Shown: positions 1-10,006 of the stretch, piece after piece
Position numbering within the stretch: the stretch's first letter is position 1
Layout of the letters: every line of letters begins with the position of its first letter
DNA from: Phyllobacterium lublinensis
GTDB lineage: Bacteria > Pseudomonadota > Alphaproteobacteria > Rhizobiales > Rhizobiaceae
Reading direction: 5' to 3'
Assembly (NCBI RefSeq): GCF_020164435.1
Contig: NZ_JAIUDQ010000003.1
Span: 289,882 to 353,881, forward strand
DNA length: 64,000 nt
Position numbers and translations under genes: made by a program
Notes under the pieces: generated by a model
What the model was told of the DNA's origin: nothing
What the model saw: the letters and a program-made list of their open reading frames with translations, nothing else
Database searches by the model: none

Positions 1-514
1 AGTCGTCGGTGACTTCGAAACCGGCCTCGCGACCGGCCTCGACGAACGCATGGAACAGGGGATTGTCGCGCCTTCCGCGTTGCACGTTCAACGGACCCTT
101 CGTGCCGCGCCAGCCGGCTTCGCCGCCATGCGAATTCTCCATACGCTTGAAATAGGGCAGCACATCCGCATAGGACCAGCCGGCCGCGCCGCTTTCCGCC
201 CAATGGTCAAAATCATGTGCGTGGCCACGCACATAGACCATGCCGTTGATCGAGGACGAACCGCCGATAACCTTGCCGCGTGGCGTCACCAGCCTGCGCC
301 CGCCGAGATGCGGCTCCGGCTCGGAGGCAAAGCCCCAGTCATAGGTGCTCATATTCATCGGGAAGGAAAGGGCAGCTGGCATCTGGATGAAGGGGCCAAT
401 ATCGGTGCCGCCAAACTCGATGACGATGACCGAATGCTTGCCGTCCTCGGACAGGCGGTACGCCATGGCGGAACCCGCAGAACCAGAGCCAACAATTACG
501 AAATCTGCTTCCAT
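1..514 (-). CDS. betA: Choline dehydrogenase, N-terminal part (cut by window edge)
   Basis: FAD-dependent GMC oxidoreductase that oxidises choline to betaine aldehyde for glycine betaine synthesis. The visible N-terminus starts [16 protein letters not shown], a Rossmann FAD-binding GxGxxG motif, followed by the GMC signature around [14 protein letters not shown]. The remainder runs off the left edge. The ATG at 514 is preferred, with AGCAAGG upstream; an in-frame GTG at 532 directly abuts the betC stop. It is the third gene of betI-betC-betA, and betB is not seen here, so it may lie further downstream. The identification is firm; only the true length is unknown. Confidence 0.93.
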   Translation of the reverse strand, partial: MEADFVIVGSGSAGSAMAYRLSEDGKHSVIVIEFGGTDIGPFIQMPAALSFPMNMSTYDWGFASEPEPHLGGRRLVTPRGKVIGGSSSINGMVYVRGHAHDFDHWAESGAAGWSYADVLPYFKRMENSHGGEAGWRGTKGPLNVQRGRRDNPLFHAFVEAGREAGFEVTDD

Positions 515-532
515 TGCCGTGGCCTTGCTCAC

Positions 533-2056
533 TCACTCGCCACGCGGATAGCGGGCATTCTCTTCCAGAACGTTCAAATCCATGTGGTTGCGCATATAGC
601 GCTCCGATGCCTTCTGCAGCGGCTGATAGTCCCACGGGTAGTAAGAGCCGTTGCGCAATGCTTCGTAGACCACCCAGCGCCGCGCCTGGCTCTCGCGCAC
701 CGCAGCGTCGAATGCGTGCATGTCCCAGCGATTGCGGACCTTGGCCATGAAGTCGGCCAGCAGTCCGGCACATGCCGGATCAGCGGCGAGATTGGTCAAT
801 TCATGGGGATCCGATTCAAGATCAAACAGTTGCGGCGGATCGATCTCACAATGGACGAACTTGTATTGGCCTTCCCGGATGCAAACGAGCGGCGCATTGG
901 AGCCCTCGGCCGCATATTCCATCAGCACCGGTCCAGCGCGGCGCTTGCCCTGCATGAGGGGTGTCAGATCTTCACCATCGGTCCACGGCAGAACGTCCGC
1001 AATGTCGATGCCGCCTAGCGCCGCAAGCGTGGGGTTGATGTCTAGGGTGGACACTGGCTCCTGGATCAACCGGGGCTCGATCCCCTTGCCGGCGATCATC
1101 AGGGGAACGCGAACGGAACCCTCGAAGAAGTTCATCTTGAACCAGAGGCCACGTTCGCCGAGCATGTCGCCATGGTCGGAAGTGAAGACGATGATCGTGT
1201 CCTCGAGCATGCGCGTCGTGCGTAGCACTTCGAGGATCTCGCCGATCTTGTCGTCAATATAGGAGATGTTCGCAAGATAGCCCTGGCGTGCCCGCCGGAC
1301 CTGTTCCGGCGAGATGTCAAATTCACGATGCTCACAGGCATCCATCAGACGTTGCGCATGCGGGTCCTGTTCTTCATAGGGGATGCCGCCAACCACCGGA
1401 TCGAGCGCCGGAGAGCCCTCGTAAAGATCCCAGTATTTGCGGCGCGCCACATAAGGGTCGTGCGGATGGGTGAACGAAACCGTCAGGCACCATGGGCGAC
1501 GCGATTCATCATCGGATTCGCGTGACAGCTGGTAGAGCTTCTGGCGGGCATGGAAAGCCACCTCGTCATCATATTCCATCTGGTTGGTAATCTCGGCAAC
1601 ACCCGCGCCGGTGACCGAGCCGAGATTGTGGTACCACCAGTCGATGCGTTCGCCCGGCTTGCGATAGTCGGGTGTCCAGCCAAAATCGGCAGGGTAGATG
1701 TCGGTGGTCAGACGCTCTTCCAGACCGTGCAGCTGGTCCGGGCCGACGAAATGCATCTTGCCGGAAAGGCCGGTGTAATAGCCCGCACGGCGCAGATGAT
1801 GGGCATAGGTCGGGATATCGGAGGCGAACTCGGCGGCATTGTCATAGACCCGGGTGCGGGACGGCAATTGGCCGGACATCAAGGAGGCGCGGGCCGGGGC
1901 GCAGAGCGGTGACGCCGTGTAGCTATTGGCGAATCGCGCCGAGCGTTGTGCGAGGGCCTTCAGATGCGGTGCATGAACGAACTCGGCCGGGCCATCCGGA
2001 AACAGCGTTCCGTTCAACTGATCAACCATCAGGATGAGGATATTCGGCCTGGTCAT
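533..2056 (-). CDS. betC: Choline-sulfatase
   Basis: Type I sulfatase that hydrolyses choline-O-sulfate to choline and sulfate in the cytoplasm, feeding the betaine pathway. The 507-residue protein has the N-terminal metal-binding Asp12, the sulfatase signature CAPAR at 52-56 with Cys52 as the residue converted to formylglycine, Lys100/His102 (GKMH), an HPHDPY segment near 197-202 and the DHGD metal motif at 294-297. Length is normal for rhizobial BetC. Its ATG overlaps the betI stop by 4 bp (ATGA), indicating translational coupling. It is presumably induced by choline through BetI. Confidence 0.95.
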   Translation of the reverse strand: MTRPNILILMVDQLNGTLFPDGPAEFVHAPHLKALAQRSARFANSYTASPLCAPARASLMSGQLPSRTRVYDNAAEFASDIPTYAHHLRRAGYYTGLSGKMHFVGPDQLHGLEERLTTDIYPADFGWTPDYRKPGERIDWWYHNLGSVTGAGVAEITNQMEYDDEVAFHARQKLYQLSRESDDESRRPWCLTVSFTHPHDPYVARRKYWDLYEGSPALDPVVGGIPYEEQDPHAQRLMDACEHREFDISPEQVRRARQGYLANISYIDDKIGEILEVLRTTRMLEDTIIVFTSDHGDMLGERGLWFKMNFFEGSVRVPLMIAGKGIEPRLIQEPVSTLDINPTLAALGGIDIADVLPWTDGEDLTPLMQGKRRAGPVLMEYAAEGSNAPLVCIREGQYKFVHCEIDPPQLFDLESDPHELTNLAADPACAGLLADFMAKVRNRWDMHAFDAAVRESQARRWVVYEALRNGSYYPWDYQPLQKASERYMRNHMDLNVLEENARYPRGE

Positions 2057-2646
2057 TGCGATACTCCGGCGGCGGCTAGTTTGGTCGTGACATAATCTTC
2101 CACGAGCGCAATGGCGCTCGCTGCCTCAGGCGCGCCATTGCGCAGCGCATGGCGGATATAGAGCCCGTCGATCATGGCGCCGGTACCCTCGGCAATCTGC
2201 GTTGCCATTGCCCTGCTCGTCAGTTGCTGCAACCCATGGACGAGATTGGAGTGCATGCGCCGCGCATAGACCCGAAGCAGGCGGCGCGTGTCTTCCGATC
2301 GCTGTGCGTGAACGTAGAAGGTCAGCCATGCCCCGACTGTTTCCGGCGCAAACTGCGAAGCGGAGAAGTTGACGGCGATTACTGCGGCGATGCGGGCGGA
2401 TGGGGTGTCGGCCGTCTGCAGCGCTCTTGCGAGATCGTGGCCGAGTTCCTTCAAAAGATGCCGCATCGTGGCAAGGATCAGCTGTTCCTTGCCTCCAAAA
2501 TAATGGTGCGCGAGGGCAGGCGACACGCCTGCCTCATGGGCAATCTCCGCAACCGTGACGTCAAGCGAACCGCGCTGGCCGATGGTGCGGATTGCAGCAT
2601 CGATCAACTCGCGCCTGCGCAGCGGTTCCATTCCGACTTTGGGCAT
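2053..2646 (-). CDS. betI: TetR-family repressor of the bet operon
   Basis: TetR-type repressor that in known systems releases its operator when choline is present. The start at 2646 gives [18 protein letters not shown], the usual BetI N-terminus, and a 197-residue protein, the usual family length. A longer open frame reaches 2694 but would run into the operator palindrome. The N-terminal HTH (about residues 25-60, [23 protein letters not shown]) and the all-helical ligand domain are clear. It is the first gene of betI-betC-betA. Confidence 0.94.
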   Translation of the reverse strand: MPKVGMEPLRRRELIDAAIRTIGQRGSLDVTVAEIAHEAGVSPALAHHYFGGKEQLILATMRHLLKELGHDLARALQTADTPSARIAAVIAVNFSASQFAPETVGAWLTFYVHAQRSEDTRRLLRVYARRMHSNLVHGLQQLTSRAMATQIAEGTGAMIDGLYIRHALRNGAPEAASAIALVEDYVTTKLAAAGVSQ

Positions 2647-2675
2647 GATGGGAGACCTTGTTTTTACGCATATTA

Positions 2676-2701
2676 TTCTTGATTGACTGGTCAATCAAGA
2701 A
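2676..2701. promoter_or_regulatory. Candidate BetI operator palindrome
   Basis: Two perfect 12 bp arms, TTCTTGATTGAC and GTCAATCAAGAA, separated by TG, lie 30-55 bp upstream of the betI ATG. The core TTGATTGAC/GTCAATCAA resembles BetI boxes known from enterobacteria and rhizobia. Position and symmetry suggest autorepression of betICA; binding is inferred. Confidence 0.75.
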
Positions 2702-2923
2702 AAAAGTGGAAGGACGCGCCCTGCGTGGTGGGGTCGTTTGGCGACATGGTATTGATCTCAATTGGGACAACCGACTTGGGTTGAATTGACATCGCTCAAA
2801 GTGGCTGGGCTCTATGGCGTCTCAACTAAAGAGCCTCACAATTCTGCGATTCAAACCACTTTACCTTGAACTGCGAGCGGTCCATGGTTAGGTCAACAGA
2901 TAAGACATATTGGAGGAAATGCG

Positions 2924-4090
2924 ATGACAGCCTGTATCGTTGGATGGTCCCATCTGCCGTTCGGAAAGCTGGAGGGTGAGACCGTCGAGAGCCTGATCGT
3001 CAAGGCCGCGATCGGCGCGCTGGAGCATGCCAGCATTGGTCCGGAAGACGTGGACGAAATCGTGCTCGGTCATTTCAATGCCGGTTTCTCCCCACAGGAT
3101 TTCACTGCGAGCCTTGTTCTGCAGGCGAGCGATGCCTTCCGCTTCAAGCCGGCGACGCGTGTTGAAAACGCTTGCGCCACCGGATCGGCGGCGGTGCATC
3201 AGGGCATCAAGACCATTCGGGCCGGAGCGGCGAAGGTGGTTCTCGTGGTGGGGGTCGAAAAGATGACGTCGACGCCCGGACCGGAAATCGGCAAGAATCT
3301 GCTCAAGGCGTCCTACCTGCCGGAAGAGGGAGATATTCCGGCAGGTTTCGCCGGCGTGTTCGGGCAGATCGCTGCCGCCTATTTCCAGAAGTATGGCGAC
3401 CAGTCAGACGCGCTTGCGAAGATCGCCGCCAAGAATCACAAGAACGGGGTCAACAACCCCTACGCTCAGATGCGCAAGGATCTGGGTTTCGAGTTCTGCC
3501 GTCAGGAGAGCGAGAAGAACCCGTTCGTCGCCGGGCCGCTCAAGCGGACAGATTGTTCGCTGGTATCCGATGGCGCCGCAGCATTGGTGCTGACCGACAC
3601 ACAGACCGCCCTCAAAATGAAGCGCGCCGTGGCGTTCAGGGCGGCAAGCCATGTGCAGGATTTCCTGCCGATTTCCAAGCGCGACATCCTGCAGTTCGAA
3701 GGCTGCGCGGAAGGCTGGAAGCGTGCATTGAACCAGGCTGGCGTGACGATCGACGACCTGTCGTTCGTGGAAACCCATGACTGCTTCACCATTGCAGAAC
3801 TGATCGAGTACGAGGCAATGGGCCTTGCCAAGCCTGGCGAGGGTGCCCGAGTGGCGATGGAAGGGCAGACGGAAATGGGTGGTCGCCTGCCGGTGAACCC
3901 ATCCGGCGGACTCAAGGCCAAGGGACACCCCATCGGTGCGAGCGGCGTGTCCATGCACGTCCTGTCGGCGATGCAGCTGACCGCGGAGGCAGGCGGCATC
4001 CAGGTGCCGGACGCCAAGCTTGCAGGCATCTTCAATATGGGCGGTGCCGCCGTGGCCAACTATGTGTCGGTGCTGGAGCGGATCAAGTAG
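2924..4090 (+). CDS. Thiolase family protein (SCP2-type acetyl-CoA acetyltransferase)
   Basis: Thiolase-fold protein of 388 residues, probably a beta-ketothiolase. Cys84 in VENACATGSAA is the expected nucleophile. HDCFTI at 285-290 is the pattern of SCP2-type thiolases, and GHPIGASG at 334-341 carries the second catalytic-site His335. A strong GGAGGAAATGCG leader precedes the ATG. The gene is divergent from the bet operon and overlaps mscS tail-to-tail by 8 bp. The natural substrate cannot be told from sequence; it could be acetyl-CoA/acetoacetyl-CoA or a longer acyl chain. Confidence 0.88.
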   Translation: MTACIVGWSHLPFGKLEGETVESLIVKAAIGALEHASIGPEDVDEIVLGHFNAGFSPQDFTASLVLQASDAFRFKPATRVENACATGSAAVHQGIKTIRAGAAKVVLVVGVEKMTSTPGPEIGKNLLKASYLPEEGDIPAGFAGVFGQIAAAYFQKYGDQSDALAKIAAKNHKNGVNNPYAQMRKDLGFEFCRQESEKNPFVAGPLKRTDCSLVSDGAAALVLTDTQTALKMKRAVAFRAASHVQDFLPISKRDILQFEGCAEGWKRALNQAGVTIDDLSFVETHDCFTIAELIEYEAMGLAKPGEGARVAMEGQTEMGGRLPVNPSGGLKAKGHPIGASGVSMHVLSAMQLTAEAGGIQVPDAKLAGIFNMGGAAVANYVSVLERIK

Positions 4091-5087
4091 TAGACTGTTC
4101 GGTTTGAGGCTTGCGCCATGGAGGGAGAGGATCATCGCGCCATTCGGGGAACGCCTTGGCGATTGCGCGCCAAAGCTTGTCGTTTCGCGCTAGCCGCGCG
4201 CCGTAGTCATCAATGAAGTAACCGAAGATATACTCGGCCTTGCCGTTCTTCATCCCGCGATAAAAGACCTCCGGTCCCGGCTCTTCCAACGCGGCATGCG
4301 TTTGCCTTATGGCGCTCAGGAGCATTTTTGTCGCAACGTCCGGGGCCATTTCGGGATCAAGCCGGATGACTTCGGCGAGGCAGATGCGGCGCCCGTGCCC
4401 GGAGGAAAGATTTTTGATCGTCGACTCCGCAATAACCCGGTTGGGCACGTTCAGGGTGCAACCGTCCCACATCCTTATCTGCACGTGGCGCCAGGTCTGG
4501 TCGACAACCTTTCCCTCGTGCGTCTCGCCGATCTTGATCCAGTCTCCCACCTTGAAGGGTCGAGAAACCGAAATGGCAATGCCAGCAAACATCTCGCCGA
4601 GTGTGGATTGTGCCGAAAAACCCAAAATGACCGCTGCGGCCCCCGACAATGTGGCAAGGGCAGTGATCGACTGCCCGTAAACGAATTGCAGAACGATCAG
4701 GACGGCAATGAGATAGATCATGCCCTGGACCAGCACCGCGAGCAATTGCGGCACGGGCGCATCATGGCCGAATAGATGACCATCCCAGACATACGCCTTC
4801 AACATCATGTTGATACTGAACGCAGCGGTCATGATGCACAGCGCAGCCGCAATGCCGGAAAACTGCTGGACGCCGTCGAAAATTGTCGAGAAGACCAATG
4901 GATAGACCCAATCCTGTGCTGCATACAGCGCGAAAAGCAGAAGTGAAAATTGGAAGCCGAGTTGGGTCAGACCTTTTCGCCCCGTGACGAGAACACTGAG
5001 CAGTGTACCGAGCGTTGCCGTTAGCAGGATGAGGATCGCCGCAAGCTGCAATATCGTGCTCAGGCTGTTCGGGAGCGCGGGATTCAT
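4083..5087 (-). CDS. MscS-family mechanosensitive channel
   Basis: Small-conductance mechanosensitive channel of the inner membrane, 334 residues. Several N-terminal membrane segments lie at about 10-32, 45-65, 75-97 and 115-137. The pore-lining helix follows at about 146-170, rich in Ala/Gly (GAAAVILGFSAQSTLGE). The MscS beta domain begins near 175 with RPFKVGDWIKIG and NVPNRVIAESTIKN at about 213-226. The ATG overlaps the stop of the upstream permease by 4 bp, so the two are cotranscribed and coupled. The 3' end overlaps the convergent thiolase gene by 8 bp. Confidence 0.9.
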   Translation of the reverse strand: MNPALPNSLSTILQLAAILILLTATLGTLLSVLVTGRKGLTQLGFQFSLLLFALYAAQDWVYPLVFSTIFDGVQQFSGIAAALCIMTAAFSINMMLKAYVWDGHLFGHDAPVPQLLAVLVQGMIYLIAVLIVLQFVYGQSITALATLSGAAAVILGFSAQSTLGEMFAGIAISVSRPFKVGDWIKIGETHEGKVVDQTWRHVQIRMWDGCTLNVPNRVIAESTIKNLSSGHGRRICLAEVIRLDPEMAPDVATKMLLSAIRQTHAALEEPGPEVFYRGMKNGKAEYIFGYFIDDYGARLARNDKLWRAIAKAFPEWRDDPLPPWRKPQTEQSTT

Positions 5088-6634
5088 GGCCGGCGTCCGC
5101 GCGGCCGTCTGGCCCGACGTCCGCGCGCTGGCGCGTCGGCCACCTTTTCAAATTCTTTGGACAGAAGTGATGCAAATGCTTCTTCCGGTGCATTCGGGTC
5201 AACATGCGTTCTCCGGAAGATCAGATATATGACTAAGCTCAAGAGATAGAAGATGACGCAAAGGAACAATGCATAGTGAAAGGTCTCATTGGTGAACATC
5301 AGAACAGTTGTGACGAGCGTGACCAGAAGTCCTGTCATCGCCCCGGCCACGCCAACGGGGCTGATGAACGGTCGAGGCATGTCCTTGTGCCTGGCTCTGA
5401 GGATGATAAAGGCAAGGAAGATCATTGCGTAGGACACCAGCGCGCCAAACACCGATACATTGAGCAGAATGGCGATGACCGAAACCTTGTCAGGAAGTAT
5501 GAGTGAGACAGTGACGAGGGCGAGGGCAAGAAGCGTCGACACGAGGATGGCTATGAGCGGCGTTCCCCGCATAGACAATCCTGCCAATGCCTTTGGCATA
5601 TAGCCGGAGCGGGCGATGCAGAAAAAGCTGCGCGCAGCGGCATAGAGCACTGCGTGGTAGCTGGCCAGGGTGCCGAACATTACGATCAGGTTTAGAAGTT
5701 CCGGATGCTTTGCCAACGACCGCGTACTTTGCATACCCAACAAAAGCGGGCTCTCCGAAACAGCAATCGCAGCGGCGCCAGGCGGGCCTCCGGTATTGAT
5801 GGTGAGCGTTGCAAGAGTTGCAACGACCAAGATGCAAAACCCCCAGATCAAGCCCTTTGGAACATCCTTACCTGGAACACGGCTATCTTCGGGTGCTAGC
5901 GATACGGCCTCAATTGCGAGGTAAAACCAGATGGCAAATGGCATGGCCCAAGCTATTCCCATCAGGCCGTTCGGAAGCCATGCGCTGTTGGTGTCGGTCG
6001 TCGGTATGCTCAGAAGTCGCACCCAACGCATATTGGGGATAGCGCTGATCCAGAAAATCGCCAGAACCGCAAGAGAGGACGCTGCCAAGCAAAGAGCGGT
6101 CCGGAAAAACAATCGCTTGCCGCCGGCGTTGAGCGCCGCAAAGAAGAGCGCCACCAGCAACCAAACCAGTGGTTCCGGGAGCCTTGTTGCACTCGCCGAA
6201 AATATTGCGATGTTCACCTGTATGCCTATGGCGACAAGGATGGTGGCGAGGGCTGCGACATATTCGAGGATCTGGGACACTCCCGCCAGTAATCCGCCCC
6301 ACCTGCCGAATACGGCACGGGAGTATGCGTAAGCTCCTCCGGTAAACGGCATCGCCGCGCACAGTTCCGCCAAGGTCAACGTCAGGCAGCCATACATCAG
6401 CGTAATCAGCAGGGTTGCTACCAGCATGCCGCCGAAGCCGCCCTCCGAAAGACCGGGGTTCCAGCCTGCGAACTGTCCAGATATCACTGCACTGACCGCA
6501 AAGCCGCACAGAAGCACGGGCCCGGCCAATCTGGGTGGGGCAATCGAAGGTGCCTGCACTGCCTCCGGAGGCATCGACAATGATTCCGGACTGTTGCTGG
6601 CAAGTTTGGAATGGACAATGGCATTCGACAGCAT
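5084..6634 (-). CDS. APC-superfamily amino acid / amine permease
   Basis: About twelve-segment inner-membrane transporter of the amino acid-polyamine-organocation family. LAGPVLLCGFAVSAVISGQFAGWNPGL near the N-terminus and the ELCAAMPFTGGAYAYSR motif resemble ethanolamine permeases, so an amine or amino acid is the likely substrate, taken up by symport. The ATG at 6634 is chosen because GGGGAGG lies 7 bp upstream; in-frame ATGs at 6640 and 6655 have poorer spacing. The C-terminus is a basic Arg/Pro-rich tail. Coupled by a 4 bp overlap to the mscS gene downstream. Confidence 0.87.
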   Translation of the reverse strand: MLSNAIVHSKLASNSPESLSMPPEAVQAPSIAPPRLAGPVLLCGFAVSAVISGQFAGWNPGLSEGGFGGMLVATLLITLMYGCLTLTLAELCAAMPFTGGAYAYSRAVFGRWGGLLAGVSQILEYVAALATILVAIGIQVNIAIFSASATRLPEPLVWLLVALFFAALNAGGKRLFFRTALCLAASSLAVLAIFWISAIPNMRWVRLLSIPTTDTNSAWLPNGLMGIAWAMPFAIWFYLAIEAVSLAPEDSRVPGKDVPKGLIWGFCILVVATLATLTINTGGPPGAAAIAVSESPLLLGMQSTRSLAKHPELLNLIVMFGTLASYHAVLYAAARSFFCIARSGYMPKALAGLSMRGTPLIAILVSTLLALALVTVSLILPDKVSVIAILLNVSVFGALVSYAMIFLAFIILRARHKDMPRPFISPVGVAGAMTGLLVTLVTTVLMFTNETFHYALFLCVIFYLLSLVIYLIFRRTHVDPNAPEEAFASLLSKEFEKVADAPARGRRARRPRGRRP

Positions 6635-7056
6635 GGCCATGCCTCCCCACAACATTGGCCACAGAGCAACTGCCCATTTTCGCTCTGTTCTTGGTCCAAG
6701 TATACATCATTCCGGTATATTGCCAAAGTAAAAGATACGAAAAACGATCTAGTCCGACCATGAACTACTGAGGAAATGGATCTCTTGACTGGGCGTGGGT
6801 CTTGTCCTGTCGCGATACTTCAAGTTCCGGAATCAGAATGCGACCTCGTGGCCAGGCCTATGAAATTGTTGTCGAGTTTGCTGAGCGACGCCTGCGGTGC
6901 GGCAAGAGGCGAGCAAGAAAGACCATAAGGTTCGGGATTGGCAACTGGTCGGGGAACCTGATCGCGCAGTTTCTCCATTGGAATGGCGAACAGAGCAGCC
7001 TATAAGGGCATCAATTCAGGCTGGCTTTGGCCAGATTCGTGGAAAAGTTGGGTATC
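6635..7056. other. Intergenic region with divergent promoters, no convincing gene
   Basis: About 420 bp between the divergently transcribed permease and asparaginase genes. A 67-codon open frame at 6802-7005 has no recognisable domain, no good ribosome site and odd composition, so it is not called. Promoters for both flanking genes should lie here, but no clear boxes stand out. Confidence 0.5.
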
Positions 7057-8076
7057 ATGAGCAATCCGGTTCTGGTTGAAGTTTTTCGGGGTGAAACTGT
7101 CGAAAGCCGCCATCGCGGCTCGGTGATCGTCACCGATGGTGACGGCAAGATTGTTTTCTCGCTAGGCGACATCGAACGTCCGACATTTCCGCGCTCGGCG
7201 ATCAAGGCCATGCAGGCGCTACCGCTTGTCGAGAGCGGGGCAGCGGATGCCTATCACTTCGGCAATGAGGAACTCGCAATGGCCTGCGCTTCCCATTCGG
7301 GCGAGCCGGAGCATGTGAAGAAGGCCGCCGATATGCTTGCCCGGGCCGGGCTCGATGTCTCGGCACTCGAATGCGGGTCGCATTGGCCTTTCCAGCAACC
7401 GGTTCTGATCGCGCTGGCGCGAAGCGCCGAAGAGCCGACGCCGCTGCATAACAATTGTTCGGGCAAGCATGCGGGTTTCCTGTGCACCTGCCGTCATTTG
7501 GGAATTGAGACACGCGGATATTCCGCCCTGGGATCGCCGGAACAGGACATGGTCCGTGATGCGATGGAGAGCGTGACGGGCGCTGCCCACACGCTGGATC
7601 ATTGCGGCACGGATGGCTGCTCCATTCCCACCTATGCGATTCCCCTCAGGAACCTTGCGCACGGCTTTGCCCGTATGGCGACAGGGACCGGGCTTGAACC
7701 GGTCCGTGCCAAGGCCGCCCGGCGCCTGGTGGATGCGGCGATGGCCGCGCCATTCTACGTGGCGGGAACCCATCGTGCCTGCACGGAACTGATGCAGATG
7801 GCACCGGGACGGATTTTCGTGAAGACCGGGGCAGAAGGCGTCTTCGTTGGCGCTGTGCCGGAACTGGGGCTCGGCATCGCGCTCAAATGCGATGATGGCG
7901 GCACACGTGCATCGGAGGCGATCATTGCCACAGTTCTGGCGCGGATTTTCCGCGATGAACCGGAACTGGAGTCCAAGCTCGACCGGTTTGCCGACCGCGA
8001 AATGCGCAACTGGAATGGCATTACCTATGGTGTGATCAGCCCCACGGAAATATTGACCGACGCCGACATCAATTGA
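7057..8076 (+). CDS. L-asparaginase, Rhizobium etli type II
   Basis: Hydrolyses L-asparagine to aspartate and ammonia. The 339-residue protein belongs to the rhizobial asparaginase II family, structurally a beta-lactamase-like enzyme. The SxxK motif is Ser47/Lys50, a second serine is Ser79, and the zinc-site residues match those described for the R. etli enzyme with a one-residue offset: Cys134 and Lys137 in HNNCSGKHAGF and Cys188 in DHCGTDGCSIP. The ATG at 7057 gives MSNPVLVEVFRG, the conserved start; a TTG at 7027 is in frame but less likely. The 3' end overlaps the convergent beta-helix gene by 8 bp. Confidence 0.92.
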   Translation: MSNPVLVEVFRGETVESRHRGSVIVTDGDGKIVFSLGDIERPTFPRSAIKAMQALPLVESGAADAYHFGNEELAMACASHSGEPEHVKKAADMLARAGLDVSALECGSHWPFQQPVLIALARSAEEPTPLHNNCSGKHAGFLCTCRHLGIETRGYSALGSPEQDMVRDAMESVTGAAHTLDHCGTDGCSIPTYAIPLRNLAHGFARMATGTGLEPVRAKAARRLVDAAMAAPFYVAGTHRACTELMQMAPGRIFVKTGAEGVFVGAVPELGLGIALKCDDGGTRASEAIIATVLARIFRDEPELESKLDRFADREMRNWNGITYGVISPTEILTDADIN

Positions 8077-9412
8077 TGACATTCTGCGCGACGATCAGAT
8101 TGGGATAGTCCGCGACGCTCTTTCGCGTCAGGTCCTTGACCGTAGTATCCGACCAGCTGTGACCGACGATCCCGCCATTGCTGGCGCTCTGGATGATATT
8201 GCCGGTGATGACTGCTGCGCCGACACCCTTGACGACACTGACATAGATGCCTTCGCCAGACGTGCGGATTATGTTGCCGGTGGCGACAAGGTTGCGCATA
8301 TAGGGACCCCAGCCGAGCTGGATGCCGTAGAGGGGGGCATTTTCGATGACATTGCCGGTGACGGCGATATCCGCCTCCACCGCAATGCCAACGCCAAACG
8401 TGGCTGGATAGGGCCCCTTGGTCGAAAGGTTGCGGACAAGATTGCCGCTACATGTTCCCATGCGCCCGCCGCCGTCGAAATTCACCATCGAAATGCCGTT
8501 GGCAGCGCCGTCCACCAGATTGTTGGCAATCACCGCGCCAACGAAGCCAAACTCCGAATAGATCGCGGTTTCGCCGCTGGCAGTGCAATTGTTGGCGGTG
8601 ACCTGGAGATTGCTTGCCGTATTGCCGCGGATCGCGCTGAAGGCGCTGTCGCTCACGATATTGTTGGCCACGACCACATTGTCGGCACGGAAGACGTTGA
8701 TCGCATTGCCGTTCTGGCCGGTACCCCCGCTGTCCGCCCTGATCCTGGAGACGCGATTGCCGGCAATGATCGTGCCGTCGCGGCCCTGCTCATAACGCTG
8801 GACAAGAATGCCGCCATTGCCGCAATCACTGATTTCATTACCGGTGATCTGCAAACCGCCTGAATCGGCAGCAAAGATTGCCGCGTCGCTGGCACCGGAG
8901 ATTCGGTTGCGCTCGACGCGCCCGCCGCATTTGAACAGGTCGATGGCATTCTTGCGTGCGCCAACAATGTCACAATTGTCGAGGATGAGATGACTGACGT
9001 TGCCGGCTTCGATGAGGCCGCCCGAGCCTTCGCCCAAGGGCCTGTCGTCACCATCGGCGACGATGCCGGAAAGCTGTATGCGTTCGCTTCCACTGGCTTT
9101 CAGAAAGCCCCTGTAGCCGCCGAACACCAGCCTTGATTGTCCTGGTACGCCCGCGAGATTGACATAGGCCGGCAACTGGATGTCCGAAACAACATAGGTA
9201 CCCGGTGGAAGGAAAACCTGCTGTCCGGACGAACTCGCCTGCGCCAAAAGGGCGCTGAGCTTGGCCGACTGATCGTCTGGTGAACCTGCTTGCAGGCCAA
9301 AGTCGCCGGCATTCATCAATCCTGATGGCGTTTGCGCACTGGCGATGCCCAGCACAATATTGCCGCTGGCAAGCCCAGCCAGACCCGCAAGAACACGACG
9401 TCGGTCTATCAT
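8069..9412 (-). CDS. Tat-exported parallel beta-helix repeat protein
   Basis: 447-residue protein with a twin-arginine signal at residues 4-6 (DRRRVLAGLAG) followed by a hydrophobic stretch ending near SAQ. The mature part is made of short repeats with the pattern GN-hydrophobic-I/V-x-N/D, typical of right-handed beta-helix folds such as pectate-lyase-like proteins. It matches the description of the twin-arginine-translocated repeat family TIGR03808 of alphaproteobacteria. Enzymatic function is unknown; a periplasmic polysaccharide-acting role is only a guess. Confidence 0.8.
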   Translation of the reverse strand: MIDRRRVLAGLAGLASGNIVLGIASAQTPSGLMNAGDFGLQAGSPDDQSAKLSALLAQASSSGQQVFLPPGTYVVSDIQLPAYVNLAGVPGQSRLVFGGYRGFLKASGSERIQLSGIVADGDDRPLGEGSGGLIEAGNVSHLILDNCDIVGARKNAIDLFKCGGRVERNRISGASDAAIFAADSGGLQITGNEISDCGNGGILVQRYEQGRDGTIIAGNRVSRIRADSGGTGQNGNAINVFRADNVVVANNIVSDSAFSAIRGNTASNLQVTANNCTASGETAIYSEFGFVGAVIANNLVDGAANGISMVNFDGGGRMGTCSGNLVRNLSTKGPYPATFGVGIAVEADIAVTGNVIENAPLYGIQLGWGPYMRNLVATGNIIRTSGEGIYVSVVKGVGAAVITGNIIQSASNGGIVGHSWSDTTVKDLTRKSVADYPNLIVAQNVIN

Positions 9413-9490
9413 TGTATTATTCCGGAACTGGAGCGCCTATTTCGAAGGATTGCACTTGCTGTACGACCCCGCAAGACATACCTTTAGCTA

Positions 9491-9967
9491 ATGAGCAGAG
9501 CCTTCACCAAGGACGACGATACCAATTCCTCCAACGATTTCGGCGAGCGCCCCATAAGCCCCCACCGCAACCTCGTGACGGAACAGGGACTGTCTTTGAT
9601 CGAAGCTGAAATCGCCGCTGCACACGAGGTGTTGGCCAGGGGCAATGCCGAGGCCGACCGGGACATGATCGCCCGAGCGTCCCGCGACCTGCGCTACTGG
9701 ACAGCACGCCGCGAAACCGCGGAGGTTTCTCACCCCGACCCGCACAGCAATGTCGTGCGTTTCGGCATGACAGTCACGATTGTCGATGAACACGACCGGA
9801 CGCAAACCTGGACAATTGTTGGCGAGGATGAAGTCGATGCCAGCCACGGCATGATTTCACATGTTTCGCCGATGGCGATGCTGATGTTCGGCAAGTCCGT
9901 GGGTGACTCGTTTGAGCTCAATGGTCACGAATGGGAAATCACGCAAATCAGCGCTCCCCAAGCCTGA
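9491..9967 (+). CDS. GreA/GreB-like protein
   Basis: 158-residue cytoplasmic protein. The C-terminal half (about 85-155, VVRFGMTVTIVDEHDRTQTW then ISHVSPMAMLMFGKSVGDSFELNG) has the GreA/GreB C-terminal domain pattern, including the P-hydrophobic-A-hydrophobic-GK-x-GD segment. A helical N-terminal region (35-80) may correspond to the Gre coiled coil but is shorter than in GreA. It may act at the RNA polymerase secondary channel, like GreA or Rnk. The Shine-Dalgarno signal is weak. Confidence 0.8.
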   Translation: MSRAFTKDDDTNSSNDFGERPISPHRNLVTEQGLSLIEAEIAAAHEVLARGNAEADRDMIARASRDLRYWTARRETAEVSHPDPHSNVVRFGMTVTIVDEHDRTQTWTIVGEDEVDASHGMISHVSPMAMLMFGKSVGDSFELNGHEWEITQISAPQA

Positions 9968-10006
9968 GTGGGGCAGGGGAGCGCGCCAGCCAATCACCAA
10001 TAAATA

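Noticed and set aside
2702..2923. Possible small gene between bet operon and thiolase
   Set aside because: Only short frames with early stops; the region is better explained as divergent promoters.
6802..7005. 67-codon frame in the permease-asparaginase gap
   Set aside because: No recognisable family, no ribosome site and composition unlike a gene.
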